A model generated the notes under the pieces. That model was not told the origin of the DNA. It made no database searches and saw only the letters and a program-made list of their open reading frames with translations. From the NCBI GenBank assembly GCA_023014365.1, contig JAEBUN010000028.1, forward strand, positions 372,001 through 436,000: DNA of 64,000 nt. Direction: 5' to 3'. Positions 19,905-31,193 of this stretch are shown in pieces; the first letter of the stretch is position 1; every line of letters begins with the position of its first letter. This DNA comes from Lepiota brunneoincarnata. Lineage: Eukaryota > Basidiomycota > Agaricomycetes > Agaricales > Agaricaceae. A program made the position numbers and the translations under genes.

Positions 19905-21209
19905 CTTTTTTTTTTTTTTTGAAATCAACAATTTATAATGCAGTGCTTGAACACAGTCTGCATGTACTAACTACAACAAAGTAACTAGTATATAGTATAA
20001 CTACCAATGAAGGTAGGGGAGAAAGCCCTGCTGGCTTGAAAGGCTACACTCCATAAAGAAGTATGCATGGGTGAAGAGCTTGCTGCCCTGATGGAAACCA
20101 GGGCACGACAGATGAGGGGTGGATAGGGCCAACAGGTCCCCCCCCCAAAGGGGGTTAGGGGTCAATTCCCCATAGATACCTACACCTCACAGACAGAGGC
20201 TCTAAGAGCTTCAGGTCCCCCTCTTATTGGGGTAATATGTCAATTTGCAGTAAATCACTTCAAGCTGCCTGAGGGTGGCCAGTGAATAACCATAGACTCC
20301 TCGAGACCAAAGCCTGCAAGGGGGGAATAACCCAAAGGCCCTCCCCAGTTATCCCACTCCCTCAGGAGGGCAGGATTGGAATGAAAATGCAGAAGGATTT
20401 CACTCCAGAAAGCTCAGAAGAGCGTCAAGGTTGCAGAGTAAGCCACCATGCCATGTGTACTTCAGACAGGAAGTGAGAATGTGAGAGTGGGTTTCAAGCT
20501 GCAGCCCACAAGGACAGGAGTGATTTTCCTGGGGGTGGAATTTAGCACAGTACTCCCTGATAGGGGTGTGACCAAGTATAGTGTGGACTGCCCATGCTGT
20601 GCCAGCGACAGATATCTGAGGGCCAATTTCCTGGGGCCAAGTACCTCTAGAAAGGTACAAGGGTTGGAGAGGCTTCCTGAGGGAGTCCAACAGGGGGAGG
20701 AAGTTCCTGCCCTGATACAAGGGTGAGCGAAACATGTTCACCCACTTGTCAATGCACCCTCTCATGACCTCAGCCTGGAGAGAGTTGATAGTAGTCGCAG
20801 GGTGGACACCCAGCAATACACAAAGCTCCTTCACCATCGCAATGGTGTCAGAGTGAAGCTCTGCAACAGAGACTGAAGGCACCTGCCAGAAGGTAACAGT
20901 CCACTGGGCCTTGACAGACAACTAGCAATCCAGAGACCAGCAAACCTCCAGGGAATGAGCCTGGCCAGCATGCACAGAGGGATCCACAGCTCTGCGGGCA
21001 GAGCCTGTGGAGCTGGTGTAGACAAATATGTGGTCAGTTTCAGCACAGTCCAGGACCATGCCTACTCCCAATTGAATGGAGTGGAGCTCCGCATCAGCAA
21101 GCAGAACTCTCCCTGCAGCCTGCCTGGCTACATGCCCTGGGGTTAGATCCCCTGTGGATGTTCCATCCAAAGTGGGCAGTACAGGATTAGGATGCTGAAA
21201 CAACTCCAT
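19905..21209 (-). mobile_element. Non-LTR retrotransposon (Tad1-like LINE) 3' fragment: RNase H, C-terminal zinc region, 3' UTR, poly(A)
   Basis: On the minus strand, 21209-20922 reads VLLADAELHSIQLG, DHIFVYTSSTGSARRAVDPS and HAGQAHSL, an RNase H-type domain with D and E residues in place. The segment 20921-20400 continues to CAKFHPQENHSCPCG and THSHILTSC, the Cys/His motif common at LINE C-termini. The 3' UTR runs to the tail TATAAATTGTTGATTTC followed by A residues, seen as T's at 19908-19922. RT and endonuclease are missing, as in a 5'-truncated copy. Confidence 0.75.
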
Positions 21210-21604
21210 GCCACTGGTCCATGGACCTCTGGGAGTGCAACATAGTTGGCTGTGGGTGAGGCAGAGACCTGGGACAGGTGTGGATCTGTGCTGGTTGGCA
21301 CCAGCAAACTACCTGCCAGCAGAATGGGAAGCTCAGTAACCAGGGCTCTATACTAACTCCCTGGCAAGGTGTGGGCCATAGCGGGCCAGGACAGTCTCCC
21401 ATAACCTGGCTTGAGTGCACTAAATCCTCTGTTGGTTCTCCTAACTGACTAAGTCAGGTTAGAGTCTAAGTTGATTCTGGGGTCTGGTGCATCTGGTGCT
21501 TGCCTCACAAGAGTGCATAGCAATAGGGTCCTCCCTCATGGGAGGGCCCTATACCTTATAAATTGTTGATTTCAAAAAAAAAAGAAAAAAAAAAAGAGAA
21601 AGCA
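21210..21604 (+). mobile_element. Plus-strand LINE 3' end with poly(A)
   Basis: A second copy in the opposite direction ends TATAAATTGTTGATTTC at about 21556-21574, followed by an A-rich tail to 21598. The same 17-base end word marks the tail of the minus-strand copy, so the two belong to one LINE family with different 3' UTRs. No intact coding part is visible. Confidence 0.55.
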
Positions 21605-21748
21605 TCCCATGCCTGGGAGATGATGCAAGCCATGGCTAAAGCTGCAGCCTCCACCTCCACAAGAGTGCCCAAGGGCAGCCACAGCAGCTAGCCCCTCACA
21701 TATCTGAGCCACAAACTTTGACTCCTCATTGCTATCAGGCTTCAGAAC

Positions 21749-22287
21749 TCAACAGATCACCCCAGTCATAAAACAAGTGACCGGAAGAACCAGAGTAAGA
21801 GGAGCATGGTCCCTTGGACCACACTTCTCAAGATTGATTAAGGGCCTGAGATCAGGATCTTGAGCCATTGGGAGGAAGATGAGATTGATCACTGATGGTG
21901 ACAGATTCAATTCATGTGGGAAGTAAGTCAGGCCTGGAACCACTGGAAGCACCAAATAAAATCCCAGATCCATTCCAACCTCCAAAAGAGACTGGGTGAT
22001 CCCTGGATGTGAGACCTGGTTAGAATCCCACTGCTCCAAATGGCAATTAAAGTCACCTGCCATATAGGTCATGGCAGGCAGGGTATCTACCAGCCCCCTA
22101 CCACAAGGGACTGGCCCTGAGCAGAGTGCACTGAAGGGTCCACCACCCATCTGGCCAAGGCCATCAAGTTGGTGAACAGGACAAGGCTAGTGGCACCCTT
22201 GACAGAAACTGCCTTGGACACTGTCAGTTGAACAGCAAAAAGCTTAGCCTTGGGAGCCATAACCTTCCCCCCTGGAAGCTGGACCAC
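21749..22287 (-). pseudogene. Rearranged LINE fragment: RNase H piece joined to APE-type endonuclease piece
   Basis: On the minus strand 22287-22087 carries KLFAVQLTVSKAVS and VVDPSVHSAQGQSL, a relative of the RNase H domain at 21209-20922. It abuts 22150-21749, which reads YMAGDFNCHLEQWDS and RDHAPLTLVLP, an AP-endonuclease-type LINE domain (GDFNCH motif; the distal D-H pair seen as RDHAP). RNase H preceding endonuclease is the wrong order, so this is a recombined junction. Confidence 0.6.
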
Positions 22288-22745
22288 ATGAATGTGTCTG
22301 CACTATACTCAGTCATGCCCCAATCAGGGAGTACCATGCTAGATTCCACCCCCAGGAGGATCACTCCTGTCCCTGTGGGTTGTGGCTTGAAACCTGCACT
22401 CACATACTCACTTCCTGTCTGAAGTATACATGATGTGGTGGCTTACCCCATGACCTTGACATCCTTCTGGGCTTTCTGGAGTGAAATCCTGCTGCATTTT
22501 TGTTCCAACCCCACCCCCCTGAGGGAGTGGGATAACTGGGGAGGGCCTTTGGGTTATTCCCCCCTCATAGGCTTCAGTCTCGAGGAGTCCATGGTTATTC
22601 ACCAGCCACCCTTGGGTGGATTGAAGTGATTTACTGTGAATTGATGCATTACCCCAATAAGGGGGGGACCCAAAGCTCTTAGAGCCACTGTGTGCAGGGT
22701 GTAGGGATTTACAGGGAACTGACCCCTAACCCCCTTTGGGGGGGG
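22288..22745 (+). mobile_element. Plus-strand LINE C-terminus and 3' region
   Basis: In one frame the bases near 22300-22440 give REYHARFHPQEDHSCPCG and THILTSC, nearly the same as the minus-strand copy at 20600-20450. The following 300 bases mirror 20480-20130. The two copies therefore form an inverted pair about 2 kb apart. The segment ends in a run of G residues at 22738-22750. Confidence 0.65.
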
Positions 22746-22769
22746 GGGGATATGGAACCCATACTTACT

Positions 22770-23069
22770 TGTTCCAGATGACTGGAATCATAGGGATTGG
22801 CCAGAAAATGATGATGAGTTGGAGGTAAGTATCTTGATTACTGGGCACAGTTTTTGTTTGATCTCACTATCTATTAGCCTAGCAAAGATTATGTAGAGGT
22901 GGTATTACCTCCTCCATCCCCTTGTCCCAAGCTAAAGCCAATCCCAAAGGTAGTAATTGTAACTCCCAGGGACCACAAGAGTAGTGGTGGTGTTGGGAAC
23001 AAAAATGCTCTGATCAAGAAGAGATACCCCAGCTATGCTGCTCAAAATGACAACACATATAGGATATGA
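22770..23069 (+). pseudogene. Two-exon terminal coding fragment of unknown identity
   Basis: An exon-like piece after ...TTGTTCCAG (PDDWNHRDWPENDDELE) is followed by a GTAAGT donor and, after about 50 bp, TATTAG. The next piece reads PSKDYVEVVLPPPSPCPK, LIKKRYPSYAAQND and stops at about 23069. It could be the displaced C-terminal exons of the Mutator-like gene, with the LINE cluster inserted between. That is inference only. Confidence 0.35.
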
Positions 23070-25640
23070 ATGTTGAGACTATTCAAGTCCCTCAAGCTAC
23101 TAGCCAAGCAAGGAGAAGGACCCGAGGAAGGCAGTAAGCATTTATAATGGGATATTGTAAGGCTAATTTTGGATTTGGATAAAAGACGGTGTATTCAAGT
23201 AGCTATGCAGCACATATTTTATAAATCCTACACTTCCAAGTTTTGTTTCACTGAGAATCTTGCCTGCACACAGAATCTGGCCCTCAACACATTTTCATTA
23301 GGTTGTAGAGAGGCCAAACAATGCCTCCCACACTATCTCTTATATCCTTTCCTTTCTCTTTCCTATATTTCTGCTAATGTAGCAGTGAAAACTTGATGCT
23401 TCCCCTTGTTTCATGTTCCCTGGCTCCCAGATACAACTTAGCCTTAGGATCCAGAGTCCTCAAGAATATACCTCATGTTGGACTTTGTGTTATCTATGAT
23501 GTACAAAGGAGTCCTTAGGGCCCCTGTGCTCCTTGATTGACTCAGTGAAATACCCCAGCCCTACTGAAGGCATACCCCGAGCGCTCACTCCTCCTTGCAG
23601 TCCAGCAAGGAAATGCTGTTTGGGGTATCTTCACTCTCCCTACTTCACTGTACATTCCTGTCTGTCTTCTCCTTTTGTTGCTGGCATTCGGCCTAGCAGT
23701 GGGGGATTGGTTGCCTCTCTCTGTGTTCCTGTTGAAAGGCAGATTACTTTACAAGATTGAAAATGAAGTTTGTTAACAAGTTCACTTATTCCGACTTTAT
23801 AAGTTTGTGGGGGAGAGGTTGTCACAGATCTCCAGAAATATATTCAATTCTAATGTTTTTAGGGTCTTGGTAAGTTATTCTCTTAGTCTCCAACTAGACA
23901 GACAGATGTCCTATCTGAATACAATGGGAACTTTGATGGTTGTTACTAGATAATATGTTAACTAATATCTTCACAATTTGATAAGTCAGGCAAAATGCAA
24001 GCTTTTGCAATCAGTGAACCTCCGTAGACCTAGCAGACAACATGTTCTAAGGGGCCCTAGTGTACTACATCCTTTTCTCTTGACAATACTATAAATTTGC
24101 ACTACCCAGCAAGACAGGCTTTTGACAAGCTCCTGCAGTAAGTGTCTTTAAGCTAGTAGGCCTAGTGGACAGCATTATCTAATGGGCCCTAGCATACTAC
24201 AGCTTCTGAACAATGCAATAAAACTTTATACTACTTAGTGAGACAGGCTTCTGGTGAGCTCCTGCTATAAGTATCTTTAAACTAGATAGACCTAGTGGAC
24301 AGTGTTTTCAACAGGCCCTAGTGTACTATGTTCGCTTCTCAATTAAACAGCTCTACAATTCAATGGTATACTTCTGAGGCAAGGCCTCTAAGAGGAACCC
24401 AAAGAAATGGAAGTTAGTGAACTTTCTACTTAAGAACAGAAGAGTTGCAGCAACTCATATTCAGTTCTCAAGTCAAGCAGAAGGGTCTGTCAATATCTCA
24501 ATCGCTTCAAAGGGTCTGGTTTTAAAGAGTATAACTCTTTAAGTCTCTGGTGGTCTATGACCAAAGAAAATCATGTAAAATTGCTTTATATTCCTATCCT
24601 AATCAACCATACAATCAGGGGGGGGAAATAGGCAAGTGGTTTCTTGCCTCCCATGTAATTTACAGACAAGTTTTTATAACAATATACAATTAACTTATGG
24701 GTATACCTGAAACAAGCCTTCAGCTTCATCATTTGATTGTCTCTTCATCATTTAGGAGCATCATTCTAGGCGTTCCAATATCAGCAACATAATTCGCTCT
24801 CAGGAACTTGCTCCCTAAGTACCTGGTTATTTATATCACAGCCAATCAGGTTAGCAAGTTTCCTTGCTAACTCTTATCTAAGGGTTTTTTATCTCTTTCT
24901 TGGATTCTCCACACCCAGGTTCTCAACCCTAATGTCCTAAAAGTTCACTTCCATAGCCTTTAGGCAGTAAACTAATATTAGAATTTAATTAGCTTGTTTC
25001 ATTCTTATCAATCTTTATTTTCTAGTCCATCATTTCTGGTCTCTTTCATTACTAGGAGGGAGCATCTGTCCCTGAGTACCTTCTTAGATACCCCCATCTG
25101 ATCTTTTATCTTTCAATACCATCAGAGCTGTTCCAAGGGAATATCCTTACCAGGAAATTAGCTAATTTCTAGATTCTCTTGTCAAGATTTGCTTCCAGAA
25201 CCTGTTACTATGGCTAGGTACCATCTGAAGGTCATAAGCATTACAACTCATCTGCTTTCTAGAGCAGAGGCAAAGAAATGGGGCTTTTGTGTAGTCATGA
25301 GTATCTTAACTAATATCTTAGTTAACATGGTATCAGATACAACACTCAGGTACATTCATACCAGAGTCATTCTTCCATAGCCTTATCACTAATAAGTTAG
25401 TTAACAGCACATTTTTACTTGTCTGGGTGTTCTGGTTCTGTTTCTGAGATGTCTGCCTTCACATATTTTAGATAGTATTCTAATCTCTCACACCCCAGTG
25501 TCTGACCATGGCCATATACTGATATTATTTGGTATTGGAGAGTTTTACTGTATTAGCTAGTGATTTCACAAATGAAATGATTTTGTGGCACAACACCATT
25601 CTTACTGCCAAGGGGCAGTCATTGCCTTGACCTTAGGTGA
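23070..25640. other. Long non-coding stretch with a tandem repeat and a dispersed-repeat relic
   Basis: No gene is recognised. The segment 23187-23240 resembles 8243-8300 (see the possible LTR remnant). A tandem repeat occupies 24025-24345. The rest is AT-rich unique-looking sequence with only short chance ORFs. Confidence 0.5.
24025..24345. repeat. Tandem repeat, unit about 130 bp, 2.4 copies
   Basis: TAGACCTAG / TAGGCCTAG starts at 24025, 24157 and 24287 (132 and 130 bp apart). Each is followed by GGCCCTAGTGTACTAC or GGCCCTAGCATACTAC and then AGACAGGCTT..GAGCTCCTGC. Copies are about 80 per cent alike. Confidence 0.7.
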
Positions 25641-25659
25641 GTGATTAGAGAAAGCCTTA

Positions 25660-25970
25660 GGAGGGTTCATTTTGCCCTTTTGTGTTCAAGTGCTTCCTTC
25701 TGTAGGTTGATGATTTTTAGTGAATTGAATGAGTCCTTGAGCCCCTTCATTGCATGAATGTAGTTGAGCAGCTCCCTTATGCCATCCCCCATCTTGAAGA
25801 TTCTTGCCAGCTCATGTGTGTTTGCCCTTCCTATCTTTCTTGCCATGTTGTCCCTTTCATCTTTGTATGCTGGGCAGTCTAGTATGAAATAGTTCACAAT
25901 TTCTGGTACCATTCCCCCTAGACTTGTTCCACACCAATTGCAGTAGTCATCTTGACATTGTAGAGGTGGC
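25660..25970 (-). pseudogene. C-terminal fragment of a non-LTR retrotransposon
   Basis: The minus strand reads CNWCGTSLGG, then EIVNYFILDCPAYKDERDNM and RIFKMGDGIRELLNYIHAM. This is the C-x2-C ... H/N-x-x-L-x-C-P-x-Y pattern found after the RT in LINE proteins. No other LINE domain is visible nearby. Confidence 0.5.
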
Positions 25971-27052
25971 TACCTGGCTGCTTGCATAGCTGAGCCAACT
26001 ATCTCTCTATAACAATCTCAGACAAACCCTGACAAACCATTGGTATGACAATTTTCCCAAAAAGGAAACATGTGGCCTTAGATCAAATCATTTCGGATCA
26101 GCAATATTTCCCCCCCTCCTCCTGGCTTGTCTCTCTGTTCTCTACCCCTTGGAAATAAACAGTGAACACTGCCTGTAGAATATGATGGAAGGCAGGACAG
26201 TACAAAATGAATGGTAGCTAGTAATCTCCAATTTTCTTGTGTTTTCCTTCATTCTCATCCTTGTTCCATCTCCACCTCTTTCTTTAATGTTCTTTGTAAG
26301 GTTTCTGGAGCATACATGAGCTCCACAGTCCCTAGAGTATATAAACTGTATGTATTCTGTAGGGACCTCAGTTAACAATGATTTTAACTCACATTTAAAG
26401 TCTCCTTCTCTCTTTTTTTCTCTCCCTCTCTTTCTCCCTATTTTGCTTTGTTTTGCTTTGTTTTGCCTTGGCTTGACATCTCAGGTATTGGAATTCATTC
26501 AGTATACATCTTCTTATTGGCTCACATCATGTCAAGTCCACGCATTGAGCGGTTTTATTGTAACCAGTTGCTTTCTACCTATTTTCACTTAAAGAAAAGT
26601 GTAAAGTACACTCTAAAGGTAAACCATCACTATCAATATAGTGCCCAGTCCAGACCCCTAGCTTCTTTTCCAGTGGAGTACTCTGTGGTGCATAGTCCCT
26701 TGTTACAAGAAATGCATGTGGTGGAGCATCAAAATGTTTTTTGGCTCCACATTTAGAGTTCTTGCAAACCAAAGTAACTGGGCATAATTCTACAAAGTTC
26801 AGTTGGGAGTAGAGAGCATATAGAACATGATGACTTACCAGGGTGGATACCCTTCCCTTCATTGGGTGATTTTCCCTTCCTCTCTATAATTTGCCACCCA
26901 TCCAATACACAGCAATTCTCACAAGATTGGCTATGGGGGTTTCCAAGTGGCCTGTATAAGTCATGAGACCATTTTATCATGCATATTCCAGTCTCTTTCT
27001 CCAGGTCTTTGGTCTTCTGGATGACCATGATAAAGTCAGTACTGGTACCAAG
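25971..27052. other. Stretch before the solo LTR, possible broken minus-strand gene
   Basis: A minus-strand piece 26862-26575 reads CKNSKCGAKKHFDAPP and LVTRDYAPQSTPLEKKLGVW. A possible GTAAGT..TTTGTAG intron lies at about 26840-26795. I do not recognise the family. Poly-pyrimidine sequence fills 26400-26470. Confidence 0.25.
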
Positions 27053-27713
27053 TGTTAGAGCCGGTGCGGGTCGGGACCGAGGTGGAGGGTCGGGGTGGTA
27101 ACCTTGATATAAGGTAACCGGGGGACAGGGCGAAGTCAATACGTAGACTTCGGGACCGAGGCGGAGTACGTCGGGCAGGGGGTTGGACTTGCAGCCTCAG
27201 CGTATGTGCTGTGCCCTCCTACTGTCCTAGTCTGTATTTCAGGAAGTTGGGGCCAAAGCGGAGTGAGGCAGAAGAGAGGAGAGGATAGAGAACAGGGAGC
27301 TGGTCTGCTGCTTGATTCAATTATCAGACTGAGGAGTACAAGCCAAGTACCTATGGTATATATACTACTGGCCTTACGAACTATGACTCGTACTGATTAC
27401 GTGCAGAGCGAAGCGGAGGCCGATATAGTTACAAACGGATTATGAACAGATTACAAATGGAATGGAAACCGGTACAGGTATGGAGACCGATAATGTATCT
27501 TGACTATGGACAGGAAATGGAGACTGGAACTAGAGACACCGAGGGTCAGGTGACCACGGCATGTGTGGAGGTGGTCACATGATTGGGGCAGTGGGTTGCG
27601 ATCGGAGCAAGTCGGGGCCAAGTCGGAGGGCAGAGGGTTGTTGTGTGGAGCACACGTGGAATCGAGAAGCCAAAGTTTAAGTGATTAGACTCTGAGTTGG
27701 CATGGATATGACA
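27053..27713 (-). repeat. Solo LTR of the G661 family, 661 bp, older copy
   Basis: It is inverted relative to 1954-2614, starts TGTTAGAGCC, ends GATATGACA, and is exactly 661 bp. Both sides carry the direct repeat CCAAG (27048-27052 and 27714-27718), a perfect 5-bp target duplication. It differs from the other two copies at many sites, often CpG to TpG/CpA, so it is older. No internal sequence remains, as after LTR-LTR recombination. Confidence 0.92.
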
Positions 27714-28590
27714 CCAAGATTGGGGTCAGCCAAAAAGATGTTGTGAACCATAGTGGGATTTTGGTTCACAAATACCATCTGAACAAAGTTCATCAGGAAC
27801 GTATGGCATGTTGTAGGATGAAAGGCATTATTGACAAATGCCATGGTGAGCCAGAAGTGACTTTGGTTGGCAGTCAGAGTTGAATCATTATTTATGTGAC
27901 TATCGGACTTACTTTTTTACAAAATTGTATATTTGGGCCCTAGGTTCATTGTTTATGAAAGGACCACCATGTAAGGGGACACCTCAGAGGCCTCGAAGGC
28001 ACTCCTAACATGTCCCACACCCCCTTTACCCCTCAAAGCGTCCCCTTACTCTCCAGCACACTATACCTTCCTCCCTTCAAACGCCAGAAGCCCCAGGATA
28101 CCCAGAACAACCCAAGCACCCCATGAAGGTCCTCACAAGCCCTCCCTATCCCCCTCCAGACTCCCTCTGACACTCCCTTGTCACCATATTCACTCCCTCC
28201 TTTCATCCTTCCTTATTCCTACATTAGCAGTGTTGGGACAGTTCGCTTCACCCCCCTATTCATTAATATTGCTTATATAAGTCATGTATATACACAGTTT
28301 TCGCCTGCAGGGGTCTCTTCATCCTATTCTCTTAGGATTCCCCTGCAGGTAAGCCCTCCACATGTACATACCTGGTCAATGACACTTAGGATTCCCCTGC
28401 AGGTTCGCCTCAGCTCCCCTCAGTTCCCCTGAGTTGCCTGGGCTCCCAGGTTGCCCTAACACACCACATGAGATAATGAACAATGAGGAATGATCATCCC
28501 ATGTCAATTGTTCAAGTACCAGGGCTGGGAAGATAGCATTTAAAAACTGTAGTAGTTGTTTAGATCAAATGGTAGGCTATATGATTACTG
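27714..28590. other. Non-coding stretch
   Basis: No gene is seen. CTTAGGATTCCCCTGCAGGT occurs twice, at about 28329 and 28385. The area 28000-28450 is C-rich on the plus strand. Confidence 0.4.
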
Positions 28591-28599
28591 TACTCACTT

Positions 28600-29712
28600 T
28601 GGCAGGTCCAGCAGCAGTGGGTTTAGGGGTGGCTTGAACCCAGAAGCCACCAGTAGGAGTCGCATGTGTAGAAACAAGGGTTATGAAGTGGTGATACTCA
28701 GACAGCCTTTGGGGTAGCTCAGCCATCTGGGCTTGGAATGCCTCAATAGTAGCTGTGGTACTAAAATCAAATACAATTTTGATGAGGCCGAGTTTACCAC
28801 CAAATGGAGCTCCAGGAAAATAAGTCTTGATATGTCCATGAATGAGCTGAGATATACAAGCCGCCAGATCAGAGCCAGATAGCCAGAAAACCAGGATACA
28901 TAAGTTATCCTGGGTTATGACCAGGAGTCAAGACTAGGTAGCCATAGCTGATGGCATGTAGAAAGGTCTTTCTAGCTTTGAAAAGGGCTGTAGCCAGTGT
29001 TATTAGACAATATGGATAGAAAGGGGTTAGAAAACTCACTTGGTATGAGTGAGTTTTGTTATCACCTGATGTCCAGCAATGTGGGCAAGTAAAGTCTCCC
29101 AGTGACAAGACATCATCGGGAGCACCAGTAAGACAGCAATTGCAAATACTTCAGTGGCATCTGCAAATATAGAGGTAGCCACCCTCAGTGCACCAGCTGC
29201 AGAACTAATAAACAGTTAGTGAGATTGAGTGAGAATGATAGGATATAAGGACTTACTCCATTCCCTAGCTGCTCGTCGAGATATGATGGCTCCATGGTGT
29301 CACTTGACAGGTCCATGGCATCATTGTTCCTAGTTGCAGCCACTGAAATAATTGCTGATAGCAAAGTTGAGTCCACTTGACCACCAAGTGCAATGGTCTG
29401 GAGGCTACTAGCAGCTGGCTGTGATCTGGAGGAGCGGCAGCTGGCAGCAGTAGTGTTATTATTAGCATCCATGGCAGCTGAAATGATCGCAGATAAGGAA
29501 CTAGAGACTGCTTGACCGGAGCAGTGGCTGGCAGCAGCAGCCTGGGTGGCCCTGGTGGTCCTGGTGGCAGCAGTGTTGGCAGAGGAGGCTGTGTTTTTGT
29601 GGCTGGGCTTGGGCATGGTGGTAATAGAAAGTGTGTTGAGGGAGGTTGGGGGTAGAACTTGGAAGATGGGGTTGGGTGACACACTAGGGAACTTAAAAAA
29701 GTTGAAGTTCAT
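28600..29712 (-). pseudogene. PHD-like zinc-finger gene with repeated Ala/Ser-rich N-terminus (decayed)
   Basis: From an ATG at about 29617 the minus strand encodes MPKPSHKNTAS followed by two related blocks (SSSLSAIISAAMDANNN and STLLSAIISVAATRNND), an internal duplication of about 45 residues. A GTAAGT..TATTAG intron at about 29255-29205 leads to CSWCTEGGYLYICRCH, stop, CNCC, then DFTCPHCW. This C-x2-C ... C-x2-C arrangement is like the PHD-type fingers of many mushroom genes of unknown role. Later sequence (about 28880-28600) reads GGKLGLIKIVFDFSTTATIE and LVSTHATPTGGFW. Confidence 0.45.
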
Positions 29713-29950
29713 CTTACTGGCATCTAAATAGGTGCCCGTCTGTCACAAAATTAATGAACACAAAAACATAGTTATCTTTATTTTACAAGTCACAAGTTTT
29801 CTAACTATCTATCTAGCAGTCTCAAAAACAAATATACTACAAATGTCTTATCTGTGGTTTGTTCAGGGGATCCTCCTGACTAGACCACAGATAGGACTAA
29901 ATGAAGAACAGTAAATACTAATACAACATTATATCTATGATGTGTGTACT

Positions 29951-30186
29951 GCAGGCAGGGTAAGGCAGGGGGAATGGCCAGATGGTGGTGGCAGCAGCCA
30001 TCTCTATGTGTTTTTAGAGGTAGGATAAGTCAGTAGAGGGGTGAGGGACAGGGGGTGTAGACTTAGCTGCAGGTGGGGTAAGGCAGGGGGAGCAGCCAGA
30101 TGGCAGTGGCAGCTGTATGGACATGTTTTTGGAGGTAGGATAAGTTAGTAGAGGGGTGAGGGACTGGGGGTGTAGACTGGGGAGGT
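29951..30186. repeat. Tandem duplication, unit 118 bp
   Basis: GCAGG...GGGTAAGGCAGGGGG starts at 29951 and again at 30069. Both are followed by CAGATGG..GTGGCAGC, GTTTTT.GAGGTAGGATAAGT and GGGTGTAGACT. Purine-rich on the plus strand. Confidence 0.75.
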
Positions 30187-30453
30187 AGCCACTGGGGATG
30201 ATAGAGGCCAAGGGGGAAGGACAATAAAGTATACCAAGCCACAAGTGGCTTGTTATGCAGTGCACACCCACCACAGACTCTCCTCCAGAGAGGAGACACT
30301 CTACAGCACTCTTTGATGTGTAGAGAGGTGGGGGCTTCTGCTCAAACACACACCCTATGTTGCTGAACAGGATGGCAATGTTTGAGGAGCACAGAATACC
30401 TCACCCACAAAAAGTGGGGAGGGAGCCATCTTGATCTCACCTGACACCATGTC

Positions 30454-31151
30454 TGTTATGATCCGTGCTCCTTCTGTATCCGAGGATAACTGGAGATGGC
30501 CTTCAATCACTCTACAAGGTGTCCGAGACGGTTGGCCTTATAGAGCTTAGTGGATCGCGCTCAATGAGATAACGAGGGAAGACGCCAAGTTAAGGCAGAG
30601 AGGTAAACGACCGCTGTTAACAAGATTAAAGCTTAAGGCTTTAATCTCTACTTGTACAGGCCTTATATACCTATGAGGTGCTATATACTCGTTATAGGTT
30701 ACTTGGCTGTTCTACTGGTCGTGCGCAGTCCTGACCATGATGCACATCCTGGCTGATGGCATCCTAGCGTTATTTATATTACAATGAGTCAGTACTCTCG
30801 CTACTGCTGTGCGATGTTCCATCGCTTTCCTCTGACTCATAATCTCCTTCTCCCGATTGTATCTCCATGGAGTCCTCTCCGTTCTCGCTCTCCATTCTCT
30901 CAGTGCTTCCATCCGTATCGGAGGTTGGGTCGGTTGATCCATGGTTATCTTCCTCGTCCTCGGGGTATTCCAATATATCCTCCAAGGTTATCTCCATTCC
31001 TGCTTCTCTCGCCAGGTCCTGCATGGCGGTGTAATATTCCCCTTCCTCGTCTTCGTATTCTTGTGCCCGTAGTTGGTCTGTAGTCTCCTGTACCCATCTT
31101 GTAAAGTCAAACAATAATTCTTGTTCCTCCCGGTCTGGACTGTTCATAACA
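30454..31151 (-). repeat. 3' LTR of element A, 698 bp
   Basis: Ends are perfect 8-bp inverted repeats, TGTTATGA and TCATAACA. In element sense U3 holds an acidic ORF (31147-30779). There is a TATATAAGG box at 30669-30661 and a predicted start at 30634, inside the palindrome AGATTAAAGC-cttaa-GCTTTAATCT (sense strand) around 30623-30647. Confidence 0.95.
30779..31147 (-). CDS. Acidic ORF encoded in the LTR U3 of element A
   Basis: Begins ATG at the fifth base of the LTR and runs 122 codons to 30779 (second copy 38691-38323 in the 5' LTR). It starts MNSPDREEQELLFDFTRW and is rich in Glu, Asp and Ser, ending SSSESTDSL. The same frame continues upstream without a stop to 32350, overlapping the third ORF. 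Whether it is expressed is unknown. Low-complexity acidic composition means it could be a chance ORF. Confidence 0.35.
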   Translation of the reverse strand: MNSPDREEQELLFDFTRWVQETTDQLRAQEYEDEEGEYYTAMQDLAREAGMEITLEDILEYPEDEEDNHGSTDPTSDTDGSTERMESENGEDSMEIQSGEGDYESEESDGTSHSSSESTDSL

Positions 31152-31162
31152 TTATCCCCTTC
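31152..31162 (-). other. Polypurine tract of element A
   Basis: GAAGGGGATAA on the minus strand directly abuts the 3' LTR start TGTTATGA. It is the expected plus-strand primer site. Confidence 0.6.
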
Positions 31163-31193
31163 GTAAGGTCTGATGTCCTCATCAGACATATCC

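Noticed and set aside
20282..20476. 64-codon ORF found in inverted copy at 22408-22602
   Set aside because: The repetition is due to inverted LINE copies, and the frame is opposite to the LINE coding strand.
26448..26756. 102-codon plus-strand ORF
   Set aside because: It overlaps a better candidate on the minus strand, contains low-complexity pyrimidine sequence at its start and has no domain.
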